DNA from: CAVWDU01 sp963753815 | GTDB lineage: Bacteria > Pseudomonadota > Gammaproteobacteria > Pseudomonadales > Halieaceae | NCBI GenBank assembly: GCA_963753815.1 | Contig: CAVWDU010000003.1 | Location: 1,178,001 to 1,242,000, forward strand | Direction of reading: 5' to 3' | Length of the DNA stretch: 64,000 nucleotides | Part shown: one piece after another, positions 9,035 to 17,820 of the stretch | Layout: each line of letters opens with the position of its first letter | Numbering within the stretch: the first letter of the stretch is position 1 | Position numbers and translations under genes: made by a program | Notes under the pieces: generated by a model | Seen by the model: only the letters and a program-made list of their open reading frames with translations | What the model was told of the DNA's origin: nothing | The model's database searches: none

Positions 9035-9329
9035 GAGACATTCCTGCAGGCGCCGTCGAAAAACGAAAGAAAGGCTGTCACCTGTCCGGCGAACCGGGGC
9101 ACGACCCTCGTGAGGTGATGTGCGAGCCACCCGCCGAACGGTAATCCGGCGTGTGGCTGTTACTGCCAGGTGAGCTCCCAGCCAGTTCACAGAGTGTACG
9201 CGGCCCCGGTGAGCGAATGATCGCGAACATTGCCTCATTTTGCGTATAATTCGCAACAACTCACTAAATTTGACTATAATTGGGCCTCAAGTCTCTAATA
9301 TTTCAAAAACCTTGAGTTAGAGAAAAACC
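9035..9329. promoter_or_regulatory. Divergent leuA/lrp-like control region with leuA leader
   Basis: This 295-base gap separates leuA (leftward) from the Lrp-family gene (rightward). Bases about 9230-9320 are strikingly AT-rich. They contain an exact inverted repeat TTGCG-N7-CGCAA at 9240-9256 and two TATAAT hexamers (9245-9250, 9275-9280). The inverted repeat is a plausible regulator site. On the leuA side, the leader RNA would contain a strong hairpin (9126-9157, ten pairs with one mismatch). I see no U-tract after it and no leucine-rich leader peptide, so classical attenuation is not supported. Confidence 0.5.
9270..9299 (+). promoter_or_regulatory. Candidate sigma-70 promoter of the Lrp-family gene
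   Basis: TTGACT (five of six to consensus) lies 18 bases from TCTAAT (five of six), placing the likely transcript start about 25 bases before the regulator ATG. The element sits in the AT-rich block next to the TTGCG-N7-CGCAA inverted repeat, which suits autoregulation. Confidence 0.45.
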
Positions 9330-9821
9330 ATGGGCAAATCCATCAGTCTCGATCGCACCGATCGACGCATACTCGATCAGATGCAACGCAATGGCAGAAT
9401 CAGCAACCTGGAGCTGGCGGAGGCCGTCGGGCTTTCCCCCACCCCCTGCTCGCGACGGGTCAAGCGTTTGCAGGACGAAGGGCTGATTCGAGAGCACGTG
9501 ACCCTGCTCGATCAATCGATGCTGGGCCTGAAGCTCACGGCCTACATTGGTATCAGCATGGACCGGCACACCCCCGAGCGTTTCGAGACCTTCGAACGCG
9601 AGGTGCGCAGCTACCCCGAGGTTATGTCCTGCTGCGTTGTGACCGGCCAGTCATCCGACTACCTGCTGCGGGCGGTGGTACCGGACATGGAATACTATGA
9701 GCGCTTCCTGCTGGGCCGCCTCACCCGCATACCGGGCGTGACCGGCGTGCACTCCAGCTTCGAACTGCGGCGGGTCATCGAGAAAACCGCCCTGCCGCTG
9801 GATCACATTGCAGCCGGCTAG
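9330..9821 (+). CDS. Lrp/AsnC family transcriptional regulator
   Basis: A 163-residue DNA-binding regulator. An N-terminal winged helix-turn-helix (LDRTDRRILDQMQRNGRISNLELAEAVGLSPTPCSRRVKRL split across residues 7-47) is followed by an RAM/AsnC-type effector-binding domain (about residues 66-150, with VVTGQSSDYLLRAVVPD). The SPTPCSRRV recognition helix closely resembles that of Lrp. Such proteins form dimers to octamers and sense amino acids. Its position divergent from leuA, with an inverted repeat between them, suggests leuA and its own gene are targets. Whether it is the global Lrp or a local paralogue cannot be settled here. Confidence 0.92.
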   Translation: MGKSISLDRTDRRILDQMQRNGRISNLELAEAVGLSPTPCSRRVKRLQDEGLIREHVTLLDQSMLGLKLTAYIGISMDRHTPERFETFEREVRSYPEVMSCCVVTGQSSDYLLRAVVPDMEYYERFLLGRLTRIPGVTGVHSSFELRRVIEKTALPLDHIAAG

Positions 9822-9853
9822 GTGCGATAGACTAGTTAACACTAATATTGTTC

Positions 9854-9974
9854 GGACAATGAGTGCGGTCACGCGTATCGGGGGCGTCTGGCGGCAGGGA
9901 CGCCGCCAGCCGAGCTTGCACACGGACGTGCGCTTTTTGGCGTCCCCCGGTACGCGTGACCGCGCTCGTTGTCT
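9854..9974 (+). repeat. Cloverleaf intergenic repeat, copy A
   Basis: One of four related elements. The outer arms pair over about 29 positions: the left arm holds CAATGAGTGCGGTCACGCGT and the right arm its complement, except that three left-arm T residues face G (wobble pairs). Inside are two hairpins: an 8-bp CTGGCGGC/GCCGCCAG stem, then a GCAC/GTGC stem with loop ACGGAC followed by GCTTTTT. Copies B-D carry different but still paired stems. It lies between the Lrp-like and bcr-like genes, both rightward. A GC-rich GGCCGGCCAGGTGCGGCC motif follows at about 10010-10027. Confidence 0.85.
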
Positions 9975-10061
9975 GTCCCCATGGCTCCTAGTTGTGGACC
10001 GAGAAGTGCGGCCGGCCAGGTGCGGCCAGTGAGTCGCGCAGCGCCAAACGGATGATCCGGC

Positions 10062-11261
10062 ATGCAGCGTAGGTTGAAACCCGACTCGACAGGACTCCTG
10101 CTGCTGCTGGCCGCGCTGGTGGCCCTGGGGCCCCTTAGCGTCGACATGTATCTCCCTGCCATGCCGGCAATGACAGAGGCGCTGGGCGCCGACGTCAGCG
10201 CCATGCCGCTGACATTGAGCAGCTACCTGGCCGGATTCGCCATATTCCACCTCGCCTGCGGCCCCCTGGCGGATCGCTACGGTCGTCGGCCCATCCTGCT
10301 CGCCGGGACCGGTCTGTTCGTCGTCTCCTGCATCGGCTGCAGTTTGTCGGTCTCCGTCGAACAGCTGCTCGGCTTCCGCTTTTTGCAGGGTATAGGCGCC
10401 TGCGTCGGGCCCACTCTCGCCCGGGCCGTGACCCGCGATGTCTTCGGCCCGGTGCGGGCGGCGCGAGCACTGTCATTGATCGCGATGATGATGGCCCTGG
10501 CTCCCGCCGTCGCGCCGTCGCTCGGCGGCGTCATGCTGCTGGCCTTCCCCTGGCCCAGCATTTTCCTGTTCCTCGCTGCCTACGGCGGCCTGATGATCTT
10601 TCTCGTCGCCCGCCTGCTGGAGGAGTCACTCCCACAACGCCAGAGCCTGCATCCACTGGCGATCCTGCGAAATTACCGCGAGCTCGTTGCAGACCCGGTG
10701 TTTATCACCGTGACCGCGGCCAGCGGCCTGACCTACGCCGCCCTGATGACCTACCTTGCCTCCTCGGGCTTCATTTATATCACCCTGCTCGGTGTGCCGG
10801 TGGAGTTATTCGGGCTTATCTTCCTGAGCGGTGTCATCGGCTACGTTGCCGGTAGCGGCATCAGTGCGCGCCTGAGCCTCCGACACGACTCAGAACGCGT
10901 TATGGCCCTTGGCATTTGCCTGGGCCTGCTGGCAGCGATCGCCCTGTGGTTTTTCGGCAGCCTGTTCCCCCACAGCGTGACAGCACTGGTGCTGCCGATG
11001 ACCATCTACACGACCTCGATAGGTCTTTCCCTGCCCCACGCGATGGCAATCGCGCTGCGGCCGTTCCCGCACATCGCCGGCACGGCCTCCGCCCTGCTCG
11101 GCTTCATCCAGATGTCGCTGTCGGCGCTGGCGAGTGCGGTGGTCGCGCTGTTCCTCTCGGACTCGGCACAACCCCTGCTGATGAGCATGGTGATAATCTC
11201 ACTGCTGGCCGTCCTGCTCACGGCGCTGGCCTGGCGGCACTACGCGCCGTCATGTCCCTGA
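10062..11261 (+). CDS. Bcr/CflA family drug exporter (MFS)
   Basis: A 399-residue major facilitator protein with twelve hydrophobic helices. The first helix carries GPLSVDMYLPAMPAM, the hallmark of the Bcr/CflA (DHA1) drug-resistance subfamily. Between helices 2 and 3 lies the MFS motif GPLADRYGRRPILLAG. Members export bicyclomycin, chloramphenicol, sulfonamides or cysteine by proton antiport; the substrate here is unknown. The gene just downstream encodes a cysteine synthase, which is suggestive because some Bcr homologues export cysteine, but that is inference. The start ATG has only a weak GATCCGG upstream. Confidence 0.9.
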   Translation: MQRRLKPDSTGLLLLLAALVALGPLSVDMYLPAMPAMTEALGADVSAMPLTLSSYLAGFAIFHLACGPLADRYGRRPILLAGTGLFVVSCIGCSLSVSVEQLLGFRFLQGIGACVGPTLARAVTRDVFGPVRAARALSLIAMMMALAPAVAPSLGGVMLLAFPWPSIFLFLAAYGGLMIFLVARLLEESLPQRQSLHPLAILRNYRELVADPVFITVTAASGLTYAALMTYLASSGFIYITLLGVPVELFGLIFLSGVIGYVAGSGISARLSLRHDSERVMALGICLGLLAAIALWFFGSLFPHSVTALVLPMTIYTTSIGLSLPHAMAIALRPFPHIAGTASALLGFIQMSLSALASAVVALFLSDSAQPLLMSMVIISLLAVLLTALAWRHYAPSCP

Positions 11262-11316
11262 ACGGGTCCGGCGCCTGTGGCATACTTGCGCCTTATTTGT
11301 ACTCCTGGAATTCGCC

Positions 11317-12324
11317 GTGCAGACTGCCGCTGACGTCGCCCAACTGATTGGTAACACCCCCCTGCTGCACCTCAGGCGGGTTTCCGAAGAGACAGGCTGC
11401 ACCATTCTCGGCAAGGCGGAGTTCCTGAATCCCGGCGGCTCGGTCAAGGACCGCACGGCGCTGGGTATCATTCGTGCGGCCGAGGAATCCGGCGGGCTCA
11501 AACCCGGCGGCACGATCGTCGAGGGGACGGCGGGCAACACCGGCATCGGTCTCACCCTCCTCGCCAATGCCCTGGGATACCGGAGCGTGGTGGTCATGCC
11601 GATCACCCAGAGCCGGGAAAAGATCGATTCACTGGAATTGCTGGGAGCCGAGCTTCACCTGGTGGGAGCGACCTCCTACGACGACCCCTCACACTATGTG
11701 CACACCGCGGCACGCCTCGCGGAAAAACTCGCTGAACGGGAAGCCCGGGGAGCGATCTGGGCGCGTCAGTTCGACAACCCCGCGAACATGGCCATGCACA
11801 GGGACACGACCGGTGCCGAGATCTGGGAACAGACCGACGGGCAGGTGGACGGCTTCGTCTGCGCCGTCGGCACCGGTGGAACGCTGGCAGGCGTATCCTC
11901 GGCGCTCAAGGCGCGTAATCCGGCGGTAACGATCGGTATCGCGGATCCGCTGGGTGCGTCGTTGTTTCACCACTTCGACTCGGGCGAGCTCAGACCCACG
12001 GAGGGCACCTCCATCATGGAGGGCATCGGCATCAATCACATCACCGATAACGTGGCACTCGCCCAGGTGGATCGCGCCTACGCCATCAGCGACGGCGAGG
12101 CCCTGCCCTACATCTTTGATTTGTTGAAAACTGAGGGACTGTGCCTGGGAGGCTCAGCGGGAATCAATATCGCGGGTGCGGTGCGGCTGGCCCGCGACCT
12201 GGGACCCGGCCACACAATCGTGACTATTCTGTGCGATTACGGTAATCGCTACCAGAGCAAGTTGTTCAACCCGGTATTCCTGCAGAACAAGGGACTGCCT
12301 GTACCATCCTGGCTGGCGATCTGA
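11317..12324 (+). CDS. Cysteine synthase A family protein
   Basis: PLP-dependent O-acetylserine sulfhydrylase-type enzyme, 335 residues, slightly longer than usual CysK. Visible are IGNTPLLHL (residues 11-19), the Schiff-base lysine in NPGGSVKDRTA (about 39-49), the substrate loop EGTAGNTGIG (about 69-78), the phosphate-binding GTGGTLAG (about 189-196) and LGGSAGINIAG near the C-terminus. It makes cysteine from O-acetylserine and sulfide. The start is GTG. The gene follows the Bcr/CflA exporter by about 55 bases and is convergent with dsbA. Whether it uses sulfide or another nucleophile is open; the active-site loops look intact. Confidence 0.87.
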   Translation: MQTAADVAQLIGNTPLLHLRRVSEETGCTILGKAEFLNPGGSVKDRTALGIIRAAEESGGLKPGGTIVEGTAGNTGIGLTLLANALGYRSVVVMPITQSREKIDSLELLGAELHLVGATSYDDPSHYVHTAARLAEKLAEREARGAIWARQFDNPANMAMHRDTTGAEIWEQTDGQVDGFVCAVGTGGTLAGVSSALKARNPAVTIGIADPLGASLFHHFDSGELRPTEGTSIMEGIGINHITDNVALAQVDRAYAISDGEALPYIFDLLKTEGLCLGGSAGINIAGAVRLARDLGPGHTIVTILCDYGNRYQSKLFNPVFLQNKGLPVPSWLAI

Positions 12325-12366
12325 TGACCCGGCAAGATACGTTATCTCCCCTCGGCCCCCGCGGGC

Positions 12367-13011
12367 TTAACGCTCTTTTTCGACCAGAAACTCGGCGATC
12401 TTGAGCATGTCGGCCTGACTGCCGGCCTTGCGGGTGGTTATCCGGTACTTGCCATTGACCATCAGTTCCGGGGTACCGGTAATCTTCGCTGATTTGGCCC
12501 GGGCACCGGCCTGACTGACCTGGCTGGTGACACCAAAGGAATTAAAGGCCTTGCTGAAGTCGTCGGCATCGACACCGTGCTGCGCAAACAGGTTGGCAAT
12601 TTCCTCCTCCGAGCCCAACCGCTTGCGGTCGACGTTCATCGCCTGAAAAATCGGCAGGTGCAGCTTGTCCAAGACGCCGAGCGCCTGGGCCGTGTAAAAG
12701 GCACGCGCGTGTAATTCCATGGGCTTGTTCCACATCGCCGGTGACCCGCGGAATTCGACGTCGTCGCCCAGGGTTTTCTTCCACTGGCTGATCATGGGCT
12801 CGAAAGTGTAGCAGTGGCCACAGCCGTACCAGAAGAATTCCACGACCTCGACCTTGTCCGGGCTGGCCGTGCGGATGGGTGGGCTGATCATGTCGTAGTG
12901 AGTTCCGGCGACGTACTGCTCGCCCCCATCCTGGGCCTGGCTCGCAATACCGCCCAGCGTCAGCATTGCCACGACTGCCATTCCACACGACAACAACCAC
13001 CCTCTGCCCAT
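12367..13011 (-). CDS. dsbA: Thiol:disulfide interchange protein DsbA
   Basis: Periplasmic oxidase that inserts disulfides into secreted proteins. The 214-residue precursor has a cleavable signal peptide (about residues 1-26, ending ASQAQ) and a thioredoxin fold with the active-site motif FFWYGCGHC (Cys64, Cys67), followed by the helical insertion typical of DsbA and the cis-proline loop GTPELMVNG. The open frame offers an earlier ATG, but I prefer this one because GGAG lies six bases upstream. It is first in a leftward series that in related genomes also includes cytochrome c4 and, divergently, engB. Confidence 0.9.
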   Translation of the reverse strand: MGRGWLLSCGMAVVAMLTLGGIASQAQDGGEQYVAGTHYDMISPPIRTASPDKVEVVEFFWYGCGHCYTFEPMISQWKKTLGDDVEFRGSPAMWNKPMELHARAFYTAQALGVLDKLHLPIFQAMNVDRKRLGSEEEIANLFAQHGVDADDFSKAFNSFGVTSQVSQAGARAKSAKITGTPELMVNGKYRITTRKAGSQADMLKIAEFLVEKER

Positions 13012-13137
13012 ATTAAACTCCATTATTTTCAAAGACATTCCGATAGTGGGACAGCGACAACCTGCCCGGGTTCAGTGCACACCGCAGGAACGGTCAGCCG
13101 AAGCCCCGCGAATGCACCTGCAACCGGCCTCGCCCCG

Positions 13138-13776
13138 CTACTTTTGCAGCCCCTGGACGTAACTGGCAACGGCATCGATTTCCTTGTCGCTGAGGCCAAA
13201 GGCGATGGTTCGCATGATCTTGGCCTGGCCGCCGTTGGTCCTGCCGGCCGGATCTTCGTAACCCAGCCTGTACGCGCGCAATTGGGCGGCAATATAGTCT
13301 GCATGCTGGCCAGCCAGTGCCGGGTATCCCGCCGGACCATTACCTTTACCCGCCGGCGAATGACAGGCGGTACAGGCAGCCACGTTGCGCTCGGCAATGC
13401 CACTGCGGTACACCTTCTCGCCGAGCGCCCGCAATTCGGGGTCGGTCTTGCCACGGGATCGATCCTGGGCGTTGTAGTAGGCCGCCATGTCGGCGAGATC
13501 CTGGTCAGACTTCCCATCGACCTGGCCGGCCATGCTGGCGACCACCCTGCGCCCGTCGCGTATATCCGTCAGCTGCTTGTAGAGATACCTCTCTCCCAGC
13601 CCGGCAAGCTTCGGAAAAGTTGGCGCCACGCTGTTCCCATCCGCACCGTGGCAGGCGGCACAGGTGGCAACTTTCGACTCGCCGGCAGCGGCGTCGCCCT
13701 TAGGCCCCACCGCTGCTGAACATATGTAAGGACTCCAGGCCGCAAGCAACCCGAGGGTTAAGACGACTTTGTTCAT
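13138..13776 (-). CDS. Di-heme cytochrome c4
   Basis: Periplasmic or membrane-attached electron carrier, 212 residues with a signal peptide (about 1-21). It has two class-I c-type heme sites, CAACH (Cys39, Cys42, His43) and CTACH in the second half, each followed by the conserved methionine ligand region (KIMRTIAFGLSDKEIDAVASY near the end). The repeated two-domain architecture and length define cytochrome c4, which can donate electrons to terminal oxidases such as the one encoded about 8 kb away. I chose the ATG with GGGAACTGA just upstream rather than an earlier in-frame one. Confidence 0.9.
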   Translation of the reverse strand: MNKVVLTLGLLAAWSPYICSAAVGPKGDAAAGESKVATCAACHGADGNSVAPTFPKLAGLGERYLYKQLTDIRDGRRVVASMAGQVDGKSDQDLADMAAYYNAQDRSRGKTDPELRALGEKVYRSGIAERNVAACTACHSPAGKGNGPAGYPALAGQHADYIAAQLRAYRLGYEDPAGRTNGGQAKIMRTIAFGLSDKEIDAVASYVQGLQK

Positions 13777-13813
13777 TTCAGTTCCCGATAAATTGGTTGG
13801 ATGCAACCGCCTG

Positions 13814-14104
13814 CTATTTGGCGGTCGCCATGTAAGTGATCAGTTCCTTGTACTCATCGTCGGTACAGTCGAAGCACATGCCCTTGGGCGGCATGGCGTT
13901 CAGTCCGTTATTGACGGATTGCAGCAGTGCTTCCATACCCTTGGCCAACCTGGGCTCCCAGGCGGCTGCGTCACCGGTCTTGGGTGCGTTGGCGGCACCC
14001 GTGTTGTGACAAACGGCACAGCTCTTGTTGTACTTGTCCATGTTGGGCTCAGCCAGCGCGCCTGCCGCGCCCAGGCACAGGGCGACCGCGAGTATATTCC
14101 TCAT
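13814..14104 (-). CDS. Cytochrome c5-like mono-heme cytochrome
   Basis: A 96-residue secreted c-type cytochrome: signal peptide about 1-18, one heme site CAVCH (near residues 31-35), a methionine ligand in NAMPPKGMC, and a C-terminal CFDC pair that in cytochrome c5 forms a disulfide next to the heme. Its size and the MPPKGMC-x2-C motif fit the c5/short c family. It lies 37 bases upstream of the c4 gene, so the two were probably transcribed together as a pair of electron carriers. Confidence 0.88.
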   Translation of the reverse strand: MRNILAVALCLGAAGALAEPNMDKYNKSCAVCHNTGAANAPKTGDAAAWEPRLAKGMEALLQSVNNGLNAMPPKGMCFDCTDDEYKELITYMATAK

Positions 14105-14220
14105 TTCAGACCTCTCAGAGTGAATCCGACGACGCCGCCAGCTGATCGACGGCGGGCCCAGATCGGCAAAGGTGTGGCATTATATACGAGTTATCCACAG
14201 CAAAAAAGGCGACCCTGACC

Positions 14221-14877
14221 ATGCCTGAGGGCGTGACAGAAGACGGGCCGGACCGTCCGGATTACCGGCAGGCGACATTCCTCATCAGTGCCGCGAAACT
14301 GCATCAATGCCCATTGGATGAAGGCTGGGAAGTCGCTTTCGCCGGCCGCTCCAACGCGGGAAAATCGAGTGCCATCAACAGCCTGACCAACAACAGGAAG
14401 CTGGCCAGGACATCGAAAACGCCGGGGCGTACCCAGCTGCTAAACTTCTTCAGCCTCTCGCCACAACAGCGCCTCGTCGACCTGCCCGGGTACGGTTACG
14501 CCAAGGTGCCGGTGGCCGTCAAGCGCGAGTGGACACGGCAACTCGAAAACTACCTGTCGAAACGGCAGAGCCTCCGCGGCTTGATCCTGCTGGTCGACGC
14601 CCGTCACCCGCTGCAACCCTTCGACCAGCAGATTCTCGACTGGTCGATTGCCGCACAAATGCCGGTACACATCCTGCTGACCAAGTCAGACAAGTTGAAA
14701 AAAGGCCCCGCCAAAAGCGCTCTTCTTGGGACTCGCAGGGCGCTGGAGCCCCACCGTGACCTGGTGTCCGTTCAGCTTTTCTCGGCGCTGAAAAACCAGG
14801 GGCTTGATGAATTGCGCGAGACCCTGGACCACTGGCTGACCGACACCTCGGTAGTCGATGAACCGGACCAGGCCTGA
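14221..14877 (+). CDS. engB: Ribosome biogenesis GTP-binding protein EngB/YsxC
   Basis: Essential GTPase that assists assembly of the large ribosomal subunit. 218 residues in one TRAFAC-class G domain: G1 loop GRSNAGKSS (residues 42-50), switch I threonine in KTPGRTQ, G3 DLPGYG, G4 TKSD and G5 SALK. The length is typical. It is divergent from the cytochrome genes and convergent with polA, a conserved gammaproteobacterial neighbourhood. The ATG follows the weak GACCCTGACC, so the exact start is slightly uncertain. Confidence 0.93.
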   Translation: MPEGVTEDGPDRPDYRQATFLISAAKLHQCPLDEGWEVAFAGRSNAGKSSAINSLTNNRKLARTSKTPGRTQLLNFFSLSPQQRLVDLPGYGYAKVPVAVKREWTRQLENYLSKRQSLRGLILLVDARHPLQPFDQQILDWSIAAQMPVHILLTKSDKLKKGPAKSALLGTRRALEPHRDLVSVQLFSALKNQGLDELRETLDHWLTDTSVVDEPDQA

Positions 14878-14882
14878 GCCAC

Positions 14883-14921
14883 AAAAAAACCCGGCTGTCT
14901 CAGGGGGGCGACAACCGGGTT
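14883..14921 (-). terminator. Rho-independent terminator downstream of polA
   Basis: Read on the minus strand, a hairpin with arms AACCCGG/CCGGGTT extended by an inner TGTC/GACA pair is followed directly by seven T residues. It lies about 120 bases after the polA stop and just after the engB stop, so it ends leftward polA transcripts. On the plus strand there is no T-run. Confidence 0.75.
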
Positions 14922-15040
14922 AGTGGAGTCTCAGGGAAGAGACAATGCCGGGCTGGGGCAGCCGCCCCGGCGCTGTCTTGGGCTACCGGAGACTTCGATG
15001 TCGACGGCGGCGGAAAGTTCCCCGCACCCGGGACCGGCCA

Positions 15041-17761
15041 TCAGTGCGCCTGATCCCAGTTGTCCCCCACGCCGGTCTCCACAACCAGCGGAATGTGCAG
15101 GCTGGCGGCACTGGCCATCCGTTCACGCAGTTCTGCCGCAACCTCCTCGACTGCAGTCTCGCTCACCTCGAGAACCAGTTCGTCGTGGACCTGCATGATC
15201 ATTCGCGCCTCGACCGGGCTGGCTTCCAGCCAGGCATCGACCGCCAGCATCGCTCTCTTGATGATATCAGCCGCGGTTCCCTGCATGGGCGCGTTGATCG
15301 CGGTGCGCTCGGCCGCCTGGGCCCGCATCTTGTTGCGTGCATTGATCTCGGGAAGGTACAGCCGGCGACCGAACAGGGTCTCCACATAGCCCTGATCCCG
15401 GGCGAGCTGCCGGGTGCGATCCATGTAATCCCGCACCCCGGGATAACGCTGGAAGTACCGGTCGATATACGCCTGCGCCTCGTTCCGGCCAAGCTGCAAC
15501 TGCTTGGCGAGGCCGAAAGCGGACATCCCGTAGATGAGCCCGAAATTGATCGCTTTGGCCTTGCGACGCTGGTCCGCCGACACCGCGTCCAGGCTCACGT
15601 CGAACACCTCGGCAGCCGTGGCCCGGTGCACATCCAGCCCCTGCTCGAACGCGTCGAGCAGGCCGCGATCGCCGGACAGGTGGGCCATGATCCGCAGCTC
15701 AATCTGAGAATAATCCGCCGCCAGGATGCAGTGCCCCTGCGGCGCGATGAAGGCCTGGCGAATGCGCCGACCCTCTTCGGTGCGAATAGGGATATTCTGC
15801 AGGTTGGGGTCGGACGAGGACAGGCGCCCGGTGGCCGCCACCGCCTGATGGTAGGACGTATGAATCCTGCCCGTCCCCGGATCGATCATCTCCGGCAGCT
15901 TGTCCGTATAGGTCGATTTGAGCTTGCTGAGACTCCGGTAGGTCAGCAGTACCTTGGGCAGGGGGTAATCCAGCGCCAGTTCGACCAGCACCTCCTCAGC
16001 AGTGGAGGGTGCCCCCTTGGGCGTTTTCTTGATGACCGGTAGTTCTAGGCGCTGGAACAGGACTTCTCCCAATTGCTTCGGCGAGCCCAGGTTGAACTCC
16101 TCTCCCGCGAGGTCCCAGGCCTCGGCCTGCAATTGTTCCAACCGCTCCCCCAGCTCCTCGCTTTGCGCCTTGAGCAATTCGCTGGACACCAATGCACCCC
16201 GGCGTTCGATGCGCGACAGCACCGGCACCAGCGGCACCTCGATGTCGGTAAACACGGAACTCAGACCTGGTTCCTGCTGCAGTTTCGGCCACAGGTGCTC
16301 GTGCAGGCGGAGGCATATATCCGCGTCCTCAGCCGCGTAAGGGCCGGCGCTCTCCAGCGGTACCTGGTTGAAGGTCACTTGCTTTGCGCCCTTACCGGCG
16401 ACATCCTCGTAGTGGATGGTCTTCCGGCCCAGGTACTTCAACGCCAGACTGTCCATGTCGTGACGCGTCGCAGTGGAATCCATTACGTAGGACTCCAGCA
16501 TGGTATCGAAGCGGATGCCGCGCAGGGCAATGTCGTGATTGGCGAGCACGTTGGCATCGTATTTGAGGTTCTGCCCTACCTTGGCGAGGTCCGGGTCCTC
16601 GAGCAGGGGCCTGAGCCGGTCGAGTACGGCATCGCGATCCAGTTGCTCGGGGGCGCCCTCATAGTCATGCGCCAGAGGGACGTAGGCGGCTTCGCCGGTC
16701 TCCACCGCGAACGAAACGCCCACGATCTCCGCCTGCATGTAGTCCAGGCTGGTCGTTTCGGTGTCGAACGCAAACAGCGACGCCGTTGCAATGCGCTCCA
16801 GCCAGGCATCCAGGGTCGCCTGTTCAGTGATCACCTCGTAGTGCGACGGGGTCGAATCCGTCGCTGTGGCAGCGGGCGCGCCCGGGTCGAGCAGCTCCTC
16901 CAGCCAGGACTTGAATTCCAGCGCCGTATACAGCTCGACCAGGGTTTCGCGGTCAGGGGCTCCGTTGCGCAGCTCCCCCGGGGTGAGCGCCAGCGGCACG
17001 TCGGTCTTTATCGTCGCCAGGGCATGGGAGAGGTAGGCGTTGTCGCGCTCGGCCGCCAGCTTCTCCGGCATCGATTTGGCGCCGCGGAAGCCCAGTTCGG
17101 CCACCCGGTCCAGTGATGCATAAATACTGTCGACACCACCCAGGCCCTGCAGCAGTGCCAGCGCCGTCTTGTCACCCACGCCGGCGACGCCGGGGATGTT
17201 GTCGACCTTGTCACCGGTCAAAGCCAGGTAGTCGATAATCAACTCCGGCCCGACGCCGAATTTGTCCCTCACACCGTCCACGTCCAGCACGGTGCCGGTC
17301 ATCGTGTTGACCAGCGTGGTGTGGGTGTCGACGAGCTGGGCCATGTCCTTGTCACCCGTCGATATCACCGTGTCCCTGCCCTCCTCACTCGCCTTTCGCG
17401 CGAGCGTCCCGATCACATCGTCGGCCTCCACGCCGGGCTCGCAGATCAACGGCAGGCCCAGCGCCTCCACGATGGCGTGGATCGGGGCAAGCTGTTCCCT
17501 CAGGTCATCGGGCATCGGTGGCCGGTTGGCCTTGTAAGCCTCGAACATGTCGTCGCGAAAGGTCTTGCCGGGCGCATCGAAGATAACAGCCACCGGCGAG
17601 TCCGGGTAATCAGCGCAAAGTTTTTTCAGCATGCTGATGACACCCTTCACGGCACCGGTCGCCTGCCCCCGGGAGTTGGTGAGCGGCGGCAGGGCGTGAA
17701 AGGCCCGGTACACGTAGGAGGAACCGTCGACGAGAACCAGAGGAGCGGATTTAGCGGCCAT
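15041..17761 (-). CDS. polA: DNA polymerase I
   Basis: Replication and repair polymerase, 906 residues. The N-terminal 5'-3' exonuclease (about 1-290, starting APLVLVDGSSYVYRAFHAL) is followed by a 3'-5' proofreading exonuclease with its acidic motif intact (FDTETTSLD, about residue 335) and the family A polymerase domain with RLSSSDPNLQNIPIRT (motif around 660), DYSQIELR and the C-terminal MQVHDELVLEV carrying the catalytic acid. All three activities therefore look functional. I chose the ATG beginning AAKSAPLVLVDG with GAGAG upstream over a slightly earlier in-frame ATG. It reads toward engB and ends before a clear terminator. Confidence 0.96.
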   Translation of the reverse strand: MAAKSAPLVLVDGSSYVYRAFHALPPLTNSRGQATGAVKGVISMLKKLCADYPDSPVAVIFDAPGKTFRDDMFEAYKANRPPMPDDLREQLAPIHAIVEALGLPLICEPGVEADDVIGTLARKASEEGRDTVISTGDKDMAQLVDTHTTLVNTMTGTVLDVDGVRDKFGVGPELIIDYLALTGDKVDNIPGVAGVGDKTALALLQGLGGVDSIYASLDRVAELGFRGAKSMPEKLAAERDNAYLSHALATIKTDVPLALTPGELRNGAPDRETLVELYTALEFKSWLEELLDPGAPAATATDSTPSHYEVITEQATLDAWLERIATASLFAFDTETTSLDYMQAEIVGVSFAVETGEAAYVPLAHDYEGAPEQLDRDAVLDRLRPLLEDPDLAKVGQNLKYDANVLANHDIALRGIRFDTMLESYVMDSTATRHDMDSLALKYLGRKTIHYEDVAGKGAKQVTFNQVPLESAGPYAAEDADICLRLHEHLWPKLQQEPGLSSVFTDIEVPLVPVLSRIERRGALVSSELLKAQSEELGERLEQLQAEAWDLAGEEFNLGSPKQLGEVLFQRLELPVIKKTPKGAPSTAEEVLVELALDYPLPKVLLTYRSLSKLKSTYTDKLPEMIDPGTGRIHTSYHQAVAATGRLSSSDPNLQNIPIRTEEGRRIRQAFIAPQGHCILAADYSQIELRIMAHLSGDRGLLDAFEQGLDVHRATAAEVFDVSLDAVSADQRRKAKAINFGLIYGMSAFGLAKQLQLGRNEAQAYIDRYFQRYPGVRDYMDRTRQLARDQGYVETLFGRRLYLPEINARNKMRAQAAERTAINAPMQGTAADIIKRAMLAVDAWLEASPVEARMIMQVHDELVLEVSETAVEEVAAELRERMASAASLHIPLVVETGVGDNWDQAH

Positions 17762-17820
17762 AGGCTTATCTCTCAAATGGCTCGACGGTTTGTGAGCGCT
17801 TACTTATAAAAGCCATACTA

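Noticed and set aside
7853..9118. 421-codon open frame on the plus strand across leuA
   Set aside because: Antisense shadow of the GC-rich leuA gene; the leuA frame carries all catalytic motifs.
9126..9157. leuA leader hairpin as a classical attenuator
   Set aside because: No T-run follows and no leucine-rich leader peptide can be read upstream.
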